Shown here piece after piece: positions 17,235 through 26,445 of a stretch of DNA of 64,000 nt. The stretch is from the NCBI RefSeq assembly GCF_042679605.1, contig NZ_JBHTMU010000021.1, positions 1-64,000 of the forward strand, read 5' to 3'. This stretch comes from Litorisediminicola beolgyonensis. Lineage in GTDB: Bacteria > Pseudomonadota > Alphaproteobacteria > Rhodobacterales > Rhodobacteraceae. The notes beneath the pieces are model-generated. The model made no database searches, was not told the DNA's origin, and saw only the letters and a program-made list of their open reading frames with translations. Numbering within the stretch: position 1 is the first letter of the stretch; each line of letters starts with the position of its first letter. The translations under genes and the position numbers were made by a program.

Positions 17235-18501
17235 AGACGCGGCCATCGGGTTTGGCCTTTTGCTGTTCCTGCTCTTCATCGGGCTGCATATTGCCACCGC
17301 GCTGTTCATCGTCGCCATCGCGGGCGCGTATGTCTTCATCGGTGATGCGATGATCCGCCCCTTCGGGACGATGATGTGGGGCACACTTAACAACTTCTTG
17401 CTGGTCGCGATCCCTCTTTTCGTTCTGATGGGTGAGATCCTCGTGCGGGGTGGCGTGACGGAACGGATGTACCGCGCGCTTGCGGATTGGACCAAACCGC
17501 TGCCGGGCGGTCTGTTGCACACCAATATCGCCGCATCGACGGTCTTCGCGTCGATTTCGGGGTCCTCGGTTGCCACCGCTGCCACGATTGGCACGGTCGC
17601 GTTCCCGACCTTCCGCCGCCAGAACTATGCCGAGGCTTGGGTAGCGGGGAGCGTCGCGTCGGGTGCGACTTTGGGTATCCTGATCCCGCCGTCGATCAAC
17701 CTCATCATCTATGGCGCGATCACCAACACCTCCATCGGCGCGCTCTTTACGGCGGGCATTCTGCCCGGAGTCATTCTGGCGCTTTGTTTCATGCTTATGA
17801 TTGCCACAGCCTCGCTGCTGAACCCGTCCATCGCAGGCAGGCCCGAGCCGATTGCGCCCTGGTCCGAGCGCCGGAAAAGACTGACCGATCTGGTGCCGCC
17901 GCTGGTGATCTTCATCCTCGTAATGGGTTCGATTTATCTGGGCTTCGCCACACCGACCGAGGCGGCGGGCGTGGGCGTGATGGCGGCGTTCGCGCTGACT
18001 GCGTTCTACCGGACGCTCGGCTGGAAGATGTTACGTGAAGCGATGATGTCGGCGGTCACGACCACGGGCATGACGCTTTTGATCCTTATCGCCGCCTTCT
18101 ATCTGAACTTCATTCTTGGCGTTCTGGGTGTACCAGCGCAGGTCTCGGCATTCGTGTCGTCGTTCGATGTCACGCCGCTCGCCATGATTCTGCTTCTGGT
18201 CGTGCTCTACATGCTGCTCGGCTGTTTTCTGGACGCGTTGGCCATGATGATTGCGACCATTCCCATCGTGCTGCCGGTCGTTACGTTACTGGGATATGAC
18301 AGCATCTGGTTCGGCATCTTCCTTGTGCTGATGTGCGAGCTGGCGCTGATCACGCCGCCGGTGGGCATGAACCTGTATGTCACCCAGAGTGTCCGGGGCC
18401 GGGGTCATGTGGGCACGGTGATCGCGGGCGTGCTGCCATTCGTGCTCTGCATCCTTGCAGTGGTCGCGATCATCGCGATCTTCCCAGGCATCCTGATTTG
18501 A
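17221..18501 (+). CDS. dctM: TRAP transporter large permease (DctM)
   Basis: The product is 426 aa with about 12 membrane segments. The DctM blocks are present: FLLVAIPLFVLMGEILVRGGV, ASISGSSVATAATIG, GATLGILIPPSINLIIYG and ALITPPVGMNLYVTQ. It uses a sodium or proton gradient to drive uptake of ligand brought by DctP. Its TGA overlaps the ATG of the next racemase-like gene (TGATG). Confidence 0.93.
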   Translation: MLGIEDAAIGFGLLLFLLFIGLHIATALFIVAIAGAYVFIGDAMIRPFGTMMWGTLNNFLLVAIPLFVLMGEILVRGGVTERMYRALADWTKPLPGGLLHTNIAASTVFASISGSSVATAATIGTVAFPTFRRQNYAEAWVAGSVASGATLGILIPPSINLIIYGAITNTSIGALFTAGILPGVILALCFMLMIATASLLNPSIAGRPEPIAPWSERRKRLTDLVPPLVIFILVMGSIYLGFATPTEAAGVGVMAAFALTAFYRTLGWKMLREAMMSAVTTTGMTLLILIAAFYLNFILGVLGVPAQVSAFVSSFDVTPLAMILLLVVLYMLLGCFLDALAMMIATIPIVLPVVTLLGYDSIWFGIFLVLMCELALITPPVGMNLYVTQSVRGRGHVGTVIAGVLPFVLCILAVVAIIAIFPGILI

Positions 18502-19229
18502 TGTCCCGACGCGTCCTTGTGGTGAACCCGAATACGTCGCCCGAGGTGACGGAAGCCTATCTGACGGCTGCGCGTGCCTTGGCGCCGGAGGACGTGATCC
18601 TCACCGGGGTGACGGGGCGGTTCGGGGCGCGGATCGTCTCGACCGAAGCCGAAAACGTGATCGCGGGTCACTCGGTGTTGGAACTGGTGGCGGAGCATGT
18701 GGAAGGGCACGATGCGGTCATCCTTGCGATCTCCTTCGACACCGCTTTGGATGCGCTGAGATCGGTGCTGGGCGTGCCGGTGGTTGGTATTACCGAGGCC
18801 GCGCTCCGCGCCGCATCTGCTGGCGGGCGCCGCATTGGCGTTGTCATCTTTGGCGAGGTCAGCCGCGGGTTGTACGAGTCTGTCTTGGCCCGCAAGGGGA
18901 TCGTGCCTTCGGGGCTGGTCGCCATCGAGATCGGTGGGGCATCGGACTACCTGTCGCCGGAGGCGAAAGACGCCACCGTCGTGGACGCCTGTCTAAGGCT
19001 CGAAGGTCAAGGGGCCCAGGCTGTCGTGATCTGCGGTGCCGCCATCGTCGGGATGGCGGCCCGGATCGCCAAGCAGGTGACGCTGCCGGTCTTCGACGGC
19101 GTTGAAGCCGTCGAAGCCAGCCTCTCCGCCATGGCCGAGCATGAACCGACGCAACCCGTCCGGCCATTGAGCGAGAGTGTGGGATTGTCGCCGTCGCTGA
19201 CCCGGTTTCTTAGCGGGGATTTGCTTTGA
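18501..19229 (+). CDS. Asp/Glu/hydantoin racemase-family protein, first Cys replaced by Ser
   Basis: The product is 242 aa with the superfamily opening VLVVNPNTSPEVTEAY. Hydantoin/allantoin racemases use two Cys. At the first position this protein has Ser78 (AISFDTALDAL instead of CF.DPGLDA). The second Cys is kept (C178 in VICGAAIVGMA). A one-Cys enzyme may not racemise by the usual two-base route; it could be a lyase or decarboxylase-like variant. The ATG overlaps the dctM stop. Placement between a TRAP system and amidohydrolases suggests action on a ureido or hydantoin compound. Confidence 0.82.
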   Translation: MSRRVLVVNPNTSPEVTEAYLTAARALAPEDVILTGVTGRFGARIVSTEAENVIAGHSVLELVAEHVEGHDAVILAISFDTALDALRSVLGVPVVGITEAALRAASAGGRRIGVVIFGEVSRGLYESVLARKGIVPSGLVAIEIGGASDYLSPEAKDATVVDACLRLEGQGAQAVVICGAAIVGMAARIAKQVTLPVFDGVEAVEASLSAMAEHEPTQPVRPLSESVGLSPSLTRFLSGDLL

Positions 19230-20737
19230 GTGCGTCGGTCTTCTTTCGCAATGTCCGTTTGCTCGAACTCGATTCAGAGCAGGGAATGTCGTCACCGACA
19301 GATCTTTTGGTTCGCGACGCGCAGATTGCAGGGATCGGCCCGGAGGCCGTGCCGGACGACGCTCGCATCATCGAGGGCAATGGCGATCTGTTGATGCCGG
19401 GGCTGATCAACGCACACTTCCATTCCTCCGTGAACCACATGAAAGGGCGGTTGCCGTGCCTGCCGCTGGAGCTTTTCATGCTTTTCGAAAGCCCGGCGCT
19501 GGAGGCCCTGCGGCCGACAGCACGGCAGGCCTATCTGCGGACCATGCTGGGCTGTATCGAGATGCTGCGGGCGGGCACGACGGCCGTGATGGACGATTGC
19601 TTTTTCGTGCCGGAACCCACGCCGGAGATCATCGATGCGGTGGCGCAGGCCTATGCCGACAGTGGAATTCGCGCGACTCTGGCGCTGGATGAGCCTGAGC
19701 TTTCGGAATTGGAGAAACTCCCGTTTCTCGAAGAGCTTGCTCCGGAGGCGATGCGGGCCGGGCTGGCCCGGCGGCCCAGACTGAAAGCGGAGGATCTGCT
19801 GGCGCTCTACGATCACCTGATTGGGCGCTGGCATGGTGCCGAGGAGGGCCGTATCGGTGCGGCCGTCTCATGTTCGGCGCCGCAGCGCGTAAGCCGGGAG
19901 TATTTCGCGGCGCTGAATGCTCTGAGCGTCGAGCACGATCTGCCGGTCTTCGCGCATATGCTGGAAACCCGGCTTCAGCGGGTTCTCGGCCATGAAAAAT
20001 TCGGTGGCCGGTCGCTGGTGCGGTACACTCACGATCTTGGTCTTCTGTCCGACCGGATGCAGGTGATCCATGCCATCTGGGTTGATGACGACGACCTCGA
20101 CCTGATCGCGGACGCCGGCGCCAAGGTGGCGCATAACCCGATCAGCAATCTCCGTCTTGGCTCTGGAGTTATGCCGTTCCGTGAGATGCTGGACAGGGGG
20201 ATTTCGGTGTCGCTCGGGGTCGATGAGGCCATCGCAGATGACGCGATAAACATGTGGTCGGTGATGAAGACTGCCGGAATGATACATACGCTCTCGGGCG
20301 ACGATCCCGACCTCTGGCCGACCGCGCGGGAGGTGCTGCGCACGGCGACGGTGGGCGGCGGAGAGGTCATGCGAAGGCCCGGTCTGGGAGCGCTGGAGAT
20401 CGGCGCGCCAGCAGATCTGATCCTCGTCGACCTGTCTTCGCTCGCATTTCTGCCCCTGAACGACCTCGTCCGGCAGTTGGTACATGTCGAGAATGGTTCG
20501 TCGGTCCGGACGACCATGGTCGCGGGCCGCGTCGTTGCCGAAAATGGGCGTGTCACGTCGGTGGATGAGGCGGCTCTGTTGGACGAGGCGCGGGAGGTCT
20601 TCGGGGGGCTTGCACTTATCCTGCGTCGCGCCTCCGAGGAGGTGTCGGACTTGTTGCCCGTCTATCGCGCGATGCATGATCGTGCGGTTGCCTCGGATGT
20701 GGGCATGACGCGGAAGCTCGGGAAGGGACTCGCATGA
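19226..20737 (+). CDS. Metal-dependent amidohydrolase (TRZ/ATZ/8-oxoguanine deaminase-like)
   Basis: The product is 503 aa. It probably starts at a TTG at 19226 that overlaps the previous stop codon. The N-terminal beta-sandwich leads to the metal site H64-x-H66 in PGLINAHFHS. Later ligands are His in VFAHMLET and VIHAIWVDD and the Asp in SLGVDEAIADD. The C-terminus has GALEIGAPADLILVDL, typical of deaminases or N-ring hydrolases of purine and triazine type. Substrate unknown; the operon context suggests an aminated purine breakdown product. A 4-bp overlap couples it to the deacetylase-like gene. Confidence 0.85.
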   Translation: MSASVFFRNVRLLELDSEQGMSSPTDLLVRDAQIAGIGPEAVPDDARIIEGNGDLLMPGLINAHFHSSVNHMKGRLPCLPLELFMLFESPALEALRPTARQAYLRTMLGCIEMLRAGTTAVMDDCFFVPEPTPEIIDAVAQAYADSGIRATLALDEPELSELEKLPFLEELAPEAMRAGLARRPRLKAEDLLALYDHLIGRWHGAEEGRIGAAVSCSAPQRVSREYFAALNALSVEHDLPVFAHMLETRLQRVLGHEKFGGRSLVRYTHDLGLLSDRMQVIHAIWVDDDDLDLIADAGAKVAHNPISNLRLGSGVMPFREMLDRGISVSLGVDEAIADDAINMWSVMKTAGMIHTLSGDDPDLWPTAREVLRTATVGGGEVMRRPGLGALEIGAPADLILVDLSSLAFLPLNDLVRQLVHVENGSSVRTTMVAGRVVAENGRVTSVDEAALLDEAREVFGGLALILRRASEEVSDLLPVYRAMHDRAVASDVGMTRKLGKGLA

Positions 20738-21600
20738 CGCTGCCTTGGACCTTTTCGACTTTGCCGTCACGTCCGAAGGGCACATGGCCGAACGGTGCCC
20801 GTGTCGCGCTCTGGGTCGCTGTTGGGATCGAGAGTTATCGCCCCGATGACGGCATCACCGAAGACATCCTGCCGCGCGGAGAGTCACCGGACCTGGTAAA
20901 CATGGCATGGCGTGACTATGGCAACCGCGTGGGCGCATTCCGGCTCTTCGAAAGGCTGGCTGGGATCGGGATTCGGCCAGCTGTCCTGCTCAACACCGAT
21001 GTATACGACGAGGCGCCGGAGGTCATTGAAGCTGCCCGAGCGGTGTCTGCCGAGTTTGTCGGGCACGGGCGGTCCAACTCCGACAGCCTGACGGCGCTGC
21101 CGCCGGGCGAAGAAGCGGCTTATGTCTCTGAAGTTGCGTCCCGAATCGAGACGGAAGAGAGCGCAGCGCCCGGCGGTTGGTCGTCGCCTTGGCTCGCCCA
21201 CACGCCAACATCGCTGACGAGTCTCGCCGGTGCTGGGTATCGCTACCTGCTGGACCTGCGGCTGGACGATCAGCCGGTCTGGATGGACACCGGAGCAGGG
21301 CGGTTGCTCGCGATTCCATACGCAGCCGAAATCAACGACAGCACGACGATGATCGGGCGGCAGATGGATGCCCGGAGCTTTGCCGATATGATCCGCGACG
21401 AGGCGAAGGAACTTCTGATGTCGAAACAGCCGGTGGTGATGAGCGTGGTGCTGCACAGTTTCATTTCCGGTCAGCCTTGGCGTCTGCGCCCGATTGCGGA
21501 GGCGCTGGCCGAAGTTGCCGCAATGGATGACATCTGGTGTGCTACGCCCGCGGAGATCCATGCAGCAGTCTTGTCCAATCCTGACCTAGCAGCAGGCTGA
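20734..21600 (+). CDS. Polysaccharide-deacetylase-family protein, PuuE-like amidase
   Basis: The product is 288 aa of the NodB-fold group that includes the metal-independent allantoinase PuuE. PuuE-like marks are RDYGNRVGAFRLFERL, the short EFVGHGRSNSD loop, the SSPWLAHTPTSLTSLAGAGY segment and VVLHSFISGQPWRLRPIAEAL near the end. The classical DD zinc motif is replaced by LNTDVYDEAP. Together with uraH and uraD a ring-opening step in allantoin or hydantoin breakdown is likely, but the exact substrate is inference. Confidence 0.82.
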   Translation: MTLPWTFSTLPSRPKGTWPNGARVALWVAVGIESYRPDDGITEDILPRGESPDLVNMAWRDYGNRVGAFRLFERLAGIGIRPAVLLNTDVYDEAPEVIEAARAVSAEFVGHGRSNSDSLTALPPGEEAAYVSEVASRIETEESAAPGGWSSPWLAHTPTSLTSLAGAGYRYLLDLRLDDQPVWMDTGAGRLLAIPYAAEINDSTTMIGRQMDARSFADMIRDEAKELLMSKQPVVMSVVLHSFISGQPWRLRPIAEALAEVAAMDDIWCATPAEIHAAVLSNPDLAAG

Positions 21601-21603
21601 GCA

Positions 21604-22350
21604 ATGCACATCCTTTTCCTCAACCCCAACACGTCGGACGCCATGGCCGAGATCATGGCGATGGAAGCGCGCCGGATCGCCACGCCCGACACCCGGATCG
21701 ACGTGGCCTCGGCCCCTTTCGGGTCCGAATACATCTCCACCCGTGGAGAGGCGGTGGTGGCCGGACACGCTTTGCTGTCGGCGCTAGCCCAAAACTTCGA
21801 CGGCCACGACGTGGTGATCGTTGGCGCATTTATCCTGCCAGCAGTGACGGCGGCGGCCAAGGAGATGTGCCCGGTACCTTTGATGGCCACCGGCGAGGCG
21901 GGGCTGGCGGCAGCGACGCTTCTCGGTCAGTCCATCTCTATCCTTTCTATTGGTTCTCCTGCACGCAGGATGACGGAAGAAACCGTAGCCGCCACGGGGC
22001 TTGCCGAGCGGGTCGTGTCGATCCGGGACATCGGTCTGACCGGCACGGAGCTGACGCAGGATCAGGCAAGGGCTGATGCCACGGCTATCGCGCTTGCGAA
22101 GGCGGCGGTCGAGGAGGATCGGGCCGACGTGGTCGTACTCGGCGCCGGGTCGATGGAAGGGATGGCCGCGCGCATCCAGCCGGACCTACCGGTGCCGGTC
22201 ATTTCGCCGGTGGGTGCGGCGGTCTGTATGGCGGAGATGATCTATCGCCTGGGCCTGCCAAAACCTGCCGCCGGGAGCTATTCCAAGCCGAGCGGGATCG
22301 CGATGGCCGGGCTCGATCCGGCCCTCACGAAGCTCTTTCGTGGCGATTAA
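21604..22350 (+). CDS. Asp/Glu/hydantoin racemase-family protein lacking both catalytic Cys
   Basis: The product is 248 aa with the family start MHILFLNPNTSDAMAE and the SEYISTRGEAVVAGHAL substrate loop. At the two positions where family racemases carry Cys it has Ala75 (VGAFILPA) and Ala181 (VLGAGSMEGMA). The fold and the phosphate/carboxylate-binding Asn-Pro-Asn-Thr are retained. It may be a binding or sensor protein, or an enzyme of other chemistry. It is last in the plus-strand operon and overlaps the oppositely oriented paralogue by 4 bp at the stop codons. Confidence 0.82.
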   Translation: MHILFLNPNTSDAMAEIMAMEARRIATPDTRIDVASAPFGSEYISTRGEAVVAGHALLSALAQNFDGHDVVIVGAFILPAVTAAAKEMCPVPLMATGEAGLAAATLLGQSISILSIGSPARRMTEETVAATGLAERVVSIRDIGLTGTELTQDQARADATAIALAKAAVEEDRADVVVLGAGSMEGMAARIQPDLPVPVISPVGAAVCMAEMIYRLGLPKPAAGSYSKPSGIAMAGLDPALTKLFRGD

Positions 22351-23090
22351 TCCTCGCGAGCGATGTGACGGGCGAGGGCCTCGGGCAGACCAGTAGAGGG
22401 TTTGCCGGGGGGACGCCGGTAGCTGCCGCCGGACGCACCTTGCGGGGCCAGCCGCGCGAGTGCCGCCGCCTGAAGAACGGCCGCCTGCACGGGGTCGATC
22501 AGAACCGCGTCGATTTCGCCGCGAAGGCTGGGAGCCATCCCGGCGAGTGGCGCGCCGGAAAGGATCAGCACATCCGCCCCGGCCTCCATTGCGCGGTGAC
22601 ACTCGGCAATGAGCGGTTCGCGCAAGTCGCTGTCGATCTCACCGATCTTGCCCAGCGGCACATCCGGCGTGAAGGTCCCAGAGAAGCGAGACGTCAATTG
22701 AGCCTGACGCACCTGTTCGTTGTACCAGGGCGCCATGCGCGGCGTGAAGGTCACGAAGGCGAAACGGTGGCCCAGCATGCAGGCCGAGAGCATCGCCGCC
22801 TCTGTCATGCCGGTGATCGGCATGTCGAAGGCTTCCCGCGCGGGAAGGAGGCCGGGATCGCCGAAGGCGGCGATGACGGCCGCGTCGAATTCTCCGCCAA
22901 GTCTTGCCAGCGTGTCCATCACGCCGACCCCGGCGCAATGTGCTTCGGCCCGCGACGAGATGTAGGGAAAGCCGTCCTCCGCCGTCACTGAGACCAGATC
23001 AACGTCCGGTGGGAGCGTCGCGCGCGCGGCTTCGTCCAGCTTTTCCGTGAGTACCTGGGAGGTGTTGGGATTAATCAGCAGGATTCGCAT
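22347..23090 (-). CDS. Asp/Glu/hydantoin racemase-family protein lacking both catalytic Cys
   Basis: The product is 247 aa from the ATG at 23090, which overlaps the dctM stop (ATGA). The family start is MRILLINPNTSQVLTEK. Catalytic Cys positions are Ala75 (IAAFGDPGL) and Gly179 (LILSGAPLAGMA). The surrounding sequence is otherwise close to allantoin/hydantoin racemases (GFPYISSRAEAHCAG, PITGMTEAAM). It is last in the minus-strand operon uraD-dctP-dctQ-dctM-racemase. A much longer frame continuing upstream is only the shadow of dctM. Confidence 0.82.
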   Translation of the reverse strand: MRILLINPNTSQVLTEKLDEAARATLPPDVDLVSVTAEDGFPYISSRAEAHCAGVGVMDTLARLGGEFDAAVIAAFGDPGLLPAREAFDMPITGMTEAAMLSACMLGHRFAFVTFTPRMAPWYNEQVRQAQLTSRFSGTFTPDVPLGKIGEIDSDLREPLIAECHRAMEAGADVLILSGAPLAGMAPSLRGEIDAVLIDPVQAAVLQAAALARLAPQGASGGSYRRPPGKPSTGLPEALARHIARED

Positions 23091-24370
23091 CAGTACCCCA
23101 TCGCTCTCGGCAGCGCCGTCACGACGCCAGGAACCAGCATGCACAGGAACAGCACACCGTACATCGCTGCGATGAAGGGCCAGCTTTCCCGGACGAGCTC
23201 GGTCATTTTGACGCCGGTGATCCCGCAGACAACGAAGAGGATCACGCCGACCGGGGGCGTCAGCATCCCGATCACGAGGTTCAGCACGAAGAGAAAGCCG
23301 AAATGCAGCGGGTCGATCCCGAACTGCAGCGCGATCGGGTGGAAGAGCGGGACCAGCATGATGTTTGCGGCATTGGATTCCAGGAACATGCCGACGATCA
23401 GCATCATCAGTGCCACGAGCAGCAGGAAGACCAACGGGCTGTCGGTGATTTCCTTGATCGCGCCAGCCAGCTTGATCGGAAGCAGATCGATTGTGAAAAG
23501 GAATGTCACGGTGGAGGCAAATGCGATCATCGCGCCGACCATTGCAGTCGTCTTGGCGGCTGTCAGCAGCACGCCCGGCAGGTCCGACACCTTGAGCTTC
23601 CGGGTGACGAAGAACCCGATGATGAGCGCGTAGCAGACCCCAATGGCCGCGCCCTCCGTCGGGGTGAAGGCGCCCACGACGATGCCTCCGATCACGACGA
23701 CTGGCATCATGAAGACGATGACGGAGCGTCGCGTCTCGCGCAGCGCGTTGCGCAGATTGAAGCCATCGCCGACCAGCGGGTAATCGCGTTTCCAGGAAAT
23801 GAACCAGCAGAGCACCATAAGCGTCGCGAAAAGGATCAGGCCCGGGACAACGCCCGCCATGAAGAGCCCGCCGACGGAGACGCTGGAGCCAGCCATGAAG
23901 GCGTAGACGATCATCGCGCCGGAGGGAGGAATGATTGGGCCCAGGTTGGCGGCAGCTGCGACAACGCCGGAGGAAAACCCAAGGCCGTATTGCTGTTTCA
24001 GGGAGGGAACCAGCGTCGAGGACAGCGCAGAGGCGTCCGCGACGGCCGCGCCCGAGACCGAGGCCAGGCCAGCACCCGCGATGATCGAGACCTGCGCCAG
24101 CCCGCCGCGCACGCGCCCGATGAAGGCATTGGCGAAATCGACGAGGCGGTCCATGATCCCGCCTTTGAGCATGAGTTCGCCCGCGATCATGAAAAGCGGG
24201 ATCGACATCAGCGGGAAGGAATTGACCGCGTTCATCATGCGGCTCGGCATGATCGACGGGTCGAACCCGGCCAGCCAGAGACCGAACAGGGCGGCGCAGC
24301 CCAGTGAGAAGGCGAGCGGCATCCCGAAGAAGCCCAGCACGAAGAAACAAGCGATGACGGCAAGGCTCAT
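23090..24370 (-). CDS. dctM: TRAP transporter large permease (DctM), second system
   Basis: The product is 426 aa, about 12 membrane helices. Conserved blocks include SFPLMSIPLFMIAGELMLKGG, AGLASVSGAAVADASALSS, ANLGPIIPPSGAMIVYAFM and LVIGMLTPPVGVILFVVCG. It belongs to a different sub-branch from the one at 17221, so the two importers probably take different ligands. ATGA overlaps occur at both ends, with the small permease upstream and the racemase-like gene downstream. Confidence 0.93.
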   Translation of the reverse strand: MSLAVIACFFVLGFFGMPLAFSLGCAALFGLWLAGFDPSIMPSRMMNAVNSFPLMSIPLFMIAGELMLKGGIMDRLVDFANAFIGRVRGGLAQVSIIAGAGLASVSGAAVADASALSSTLVPSLKQQYGLGFSSGVVAAAANLGPIIPPSGAMIVYAFMAGSSVSVGGLFMAGVVPGLILFATLMVLCWFISWKRDYPLVGDGFNLRNALRETRRSVIVFMMPVVVIGGIVVGAFTPTEGAAIGVCYALIIGFFVTRKLKVSDLPGVLLTAAKTTAMVGAMIAFASTVTFLFTIDLLPIKLAGAIKEITDSPLVFLLLVALMMLIVGMFLESNAANIMLVPLFHPIALQFGIDPLHFGFLFVLNLVIGMLTPPVGVILFVVCGITGVKMTELVRESWPFIAAMYGVLFLCMLVPGVVTALPRAMGY

Positions 24371-24846
24371 GGCAGGTCAGGTTCCGGAATGGCGGCGAGG
24401 TGCAAGAGATGCAGCGCGGAGTGGAGCGCGCCTGCGATGACGGGGAAGAAGAAAACGGAGGAGGTGATGTCGATGGCACCCAGCCGCTCGCTCCCTGTAG
24501 CACCCGCGACCTGAAAGGTGGCCCAAGTGATGATCAGCAGCATCAGACCGGCGAGTGCGCTGGTGAGGCGTTTGATCAGGCGACGTGGCAGGACGGGAAG
24601 GCGGTTCACGACCAGGTCGATTCCGACATGGGTTCCGTCCCGGATACCTAGAGGAATGGCGATGAAAATCGTGGTGACGAAGGCGAGGCGGGAGACTTCA
24701 TCGGCCCAGTCGAAGGAAGAATTGAAGCCATAGCGCGCCACCACCTGCGCCGTGACAACGACCACCATGATGGCCGCCGCCACGATAGCGATGAAGCGCG
24801 CGCCATGATCGGCGCGCGCAAGGAACGATTTGACGATCCCGTTCAT
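24367..24846 (-). CDS. dctQ: TRAP transporter small permease (DctQ), second system
   Basis: The product is 159 aa with four membrane helices (for example FIAIVAAAIMVVVVTAQVVARYGFN without its flanks). The family stretch FDWADEVSRLAFVTTIFIAI is present. It starts 5 bp after the dctP stop and overlaps dctM by 4 bp. Confidence 0.9.
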   Translation of the reverse strand: MNGIVKSFLARADHGARFIAIVAAAIMVVVVTAQVVARYGFNSSFDWADEVSRLAFVTTIFIAIPLGIRDGTHVGIDLVVNRLPVLPRRLIKRLTSALAGLMLLIITWATFQVAGATGSERLGAIDITSSVFFFPVIAGALHSALHLLHLAAIPEPDLP

Positions 24847-24851
24847 CGAGT

Positions 24852-25838
24852 TCAGTTGGTCCCAGCCGACATTTCGCTGTCGAGCAGTTCGACCAGAGCT
24901 GGGTCAAGGCGGGCCTTGGTCTCGGCAGCGACGCCCGACACGGTTTTGCGCAGATCAGCGGCAAGTTCCGGGGACACTTCGGTATAGGTCATGCCCATTT
25001 CGATGATCTTGTCGAGCGCGGCGCCGTCCTGTTCAGCCGCAAGCGTACGCTGCTCGGCCACGGCGGTGTCCATCGCCTCGGTGACCCAGCCCTGCTGTTC
25101 TTCGCTCAGCCCGTCGAACCACGCCTTGTTTGCCACGACAGAAATGAAGTCGAAGAAATGCCCGGTATTGGAGACGTATTCCTGAACTTCGGGGTAGCCT
25201 GCGACCTGGATGATCGAGAACGGGTTTTCCTGTCCGTCGACCACTTTCTGCTCAAGCGCCGAGTAGAGCTCGTTCACATCCATCGCCAGCGGGTTGGCGC
25301 CGAGCGAGCGGAAGGTGGCGAGGTGGGTCTCATTCGGCTGAAGGCGGATCTTGAGGCCTTTGATGTCGTCGAGAGTTTCGATCGGGCGAACGGAATTGGT
25401 CATCTGGCGGAAGCCGAGTTCCATGTAGCCGAGCGACATGATGTCTTGCGCGGCGAGTTTTTCGTCAAGCGCGTCGCCGACCGGGCCGTCGACGACCTTG
25501 AATGCCTCTTCGCGGCTTTCAAACTGGAACGGCAGGCCGACGATTTCCAGTTCGGGCACTGTGCGGGTCAGGTATGCGGTGCCGACCCAGATAATCTCGA
25601 CCGCGCCGATCTTGACGGCCTGCACGTTCTCCGCCGCGCCGCCGAGCTGGCGGGCGGGGAAGAGGTTGACCTCGAATTCGCCGCCCGAGAGTTCAGTCAG
25701 CGTTTCGGCGAAGGTTTCCATCGCGACGGATGAGGAGTGATCGGTGGCGAAGTTGCCGGCCACGCGGATGGTCTCTGCCTGTGCGGCGGTCGCAAGGGCA
25801 AGGACGGAGGTGGCAAGCGCGAAGATCTGATGTTTCAT
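24852..25838 (-). CDS. dctP: TRAP transporter solute-binding protein (DctP), second system
   Basis: The product is 328 aa with a signal peptide (residues 1-21, ending AAQAE) and AGGAG upstream of the ATG. DctP features are SGGEFEVNLFPARQLGGAAE, LKIRLQPNETHLATFRSLGANP with the carboxylate-binding Arg, and VDGQENPFSIIQVAGYPEVQ. It starts 10 bp after uraD. Its ligand is plausibly allantoin-type or another purine-derived acid. Confidence 0.93.
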   Translation of the reverse strand: MKHQIFALATSVLALATAAQAETIRVAGNFATDHSSSVAMETFAETLTELSGGEFEVNLFPARQLGGAAENVQAVKIGAVEIIWVGTAYLTRTVPELEIVGLPFQFESREEAFKVVDGPVGDALDEKLAAQDIMSLGYMELGFRQMTNSVRPIETLDDIKGLKIRLQPNETHLATFRSLGANPLAMDVNELYSALEQKVVDGQENPFSIIQVAGYPEVQEYVSNTGHFFDFISVVANKAWFDGLSEEQQGWVTEAMDTAVAEQRTLAAEQDGAALDKIIEMGMTYTEVSPELAADLRKTVSGVAAETKARLDPALVELLDSEMSAGTN

Positions 25839-25848
25839 TTTGGGTCTC

Positions 25849-26400
25849 CTAGGTTTCGGAATTTAGAGTTGACGTGTCTTCAGTCGCCGCACCGAAGGCG
25901 TTGCGGCAGCGCGACCGGATCACCGAAGCGATCTCGGCCAGCGTGGTCGTGAGTTCTTCGAGCGGTGTGGCGTTCAGCCTCCGCTCGAAGGTGGTGAAAA
26001 GGGTTTCGCGATCCGGCACCCGATGCAGCGCGATGATGAAGGGATGTCCAAACCGCGCCCGATAGGCGGCGTTCATGGTCTTTAGCTGCTGTGCCTCGAG
26101 AGGCGGTAGGCGTGTCAGGCCGAGACGGCCTTGTTCGGAAGTGCTTTCCGCAGTCATGCGGCCTTCTGCGGCCTCCCGCCCGGAAAGCTCCGGGTGGACC
26201 TGAAACAACGCGAGGCGCTGTTCCGGAGTGGCGGCGAGGATGACTTCGACAAGGGCCTCGGCAATCGCCGCATCAGATGCGAAAGGGCGCTGATCGACCA
26301 CGTCCTCGGCCACCCAGGGCGACCGTTCTACGAGGGGCGACAAGGCCGCAAGAGCCTGGTCGCGCCGAACCGAATTCAGCGTGTCGAGAGCGGGTGTCAT
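25849..26400 (-). CDS. uraD: OHCU decarboxylase
   Basis: The product is 183 aa. Diagnostic motifs are FQVHPELSG with the catalytic His69, the STSEQGRLGL stretch with the conserved Glu, and YRARFGHPFIIAL. The enzyme decarboxylates 2-oxo-4-hydroxy-4-carboxy-5-ureidoimidazoline to S-allantoin, the step after uraH. It heads the minus-strand operon that carries the second TRAP importer and is divergent from a LysR gene. Regulation by that LysR protein through the box at 26446-26496 is likely. Confidence 0.92.
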   Translation of the reverse strand: MTPALDTLNSVRRDQALAALSPLVERSPWVAEDVVDQRPFASDAAIAEALVEVILAATPEQRLALFQVHPELSGREAAEGRMTAESTSEQGRLGLTRLPPLEAQQLKTMNAAYRARFGHPFIIALHRVPDRETLFTTFERRLNATPLEELTTTLAEIASVIRSRCRNAFGAATEDTSTLNSET

Positions 26401-26445
26401 GAAGTTTTCCGTTTGTATCTGACATCCACGTTAGGGGATTCGGCG

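Noticed and set aside
22347..24503. A 718-codon minus-strand frame
   Set aside because: Only the part from 23090 down is a real gene; the rest is an Arg/Pro-rich shadow of dctM.
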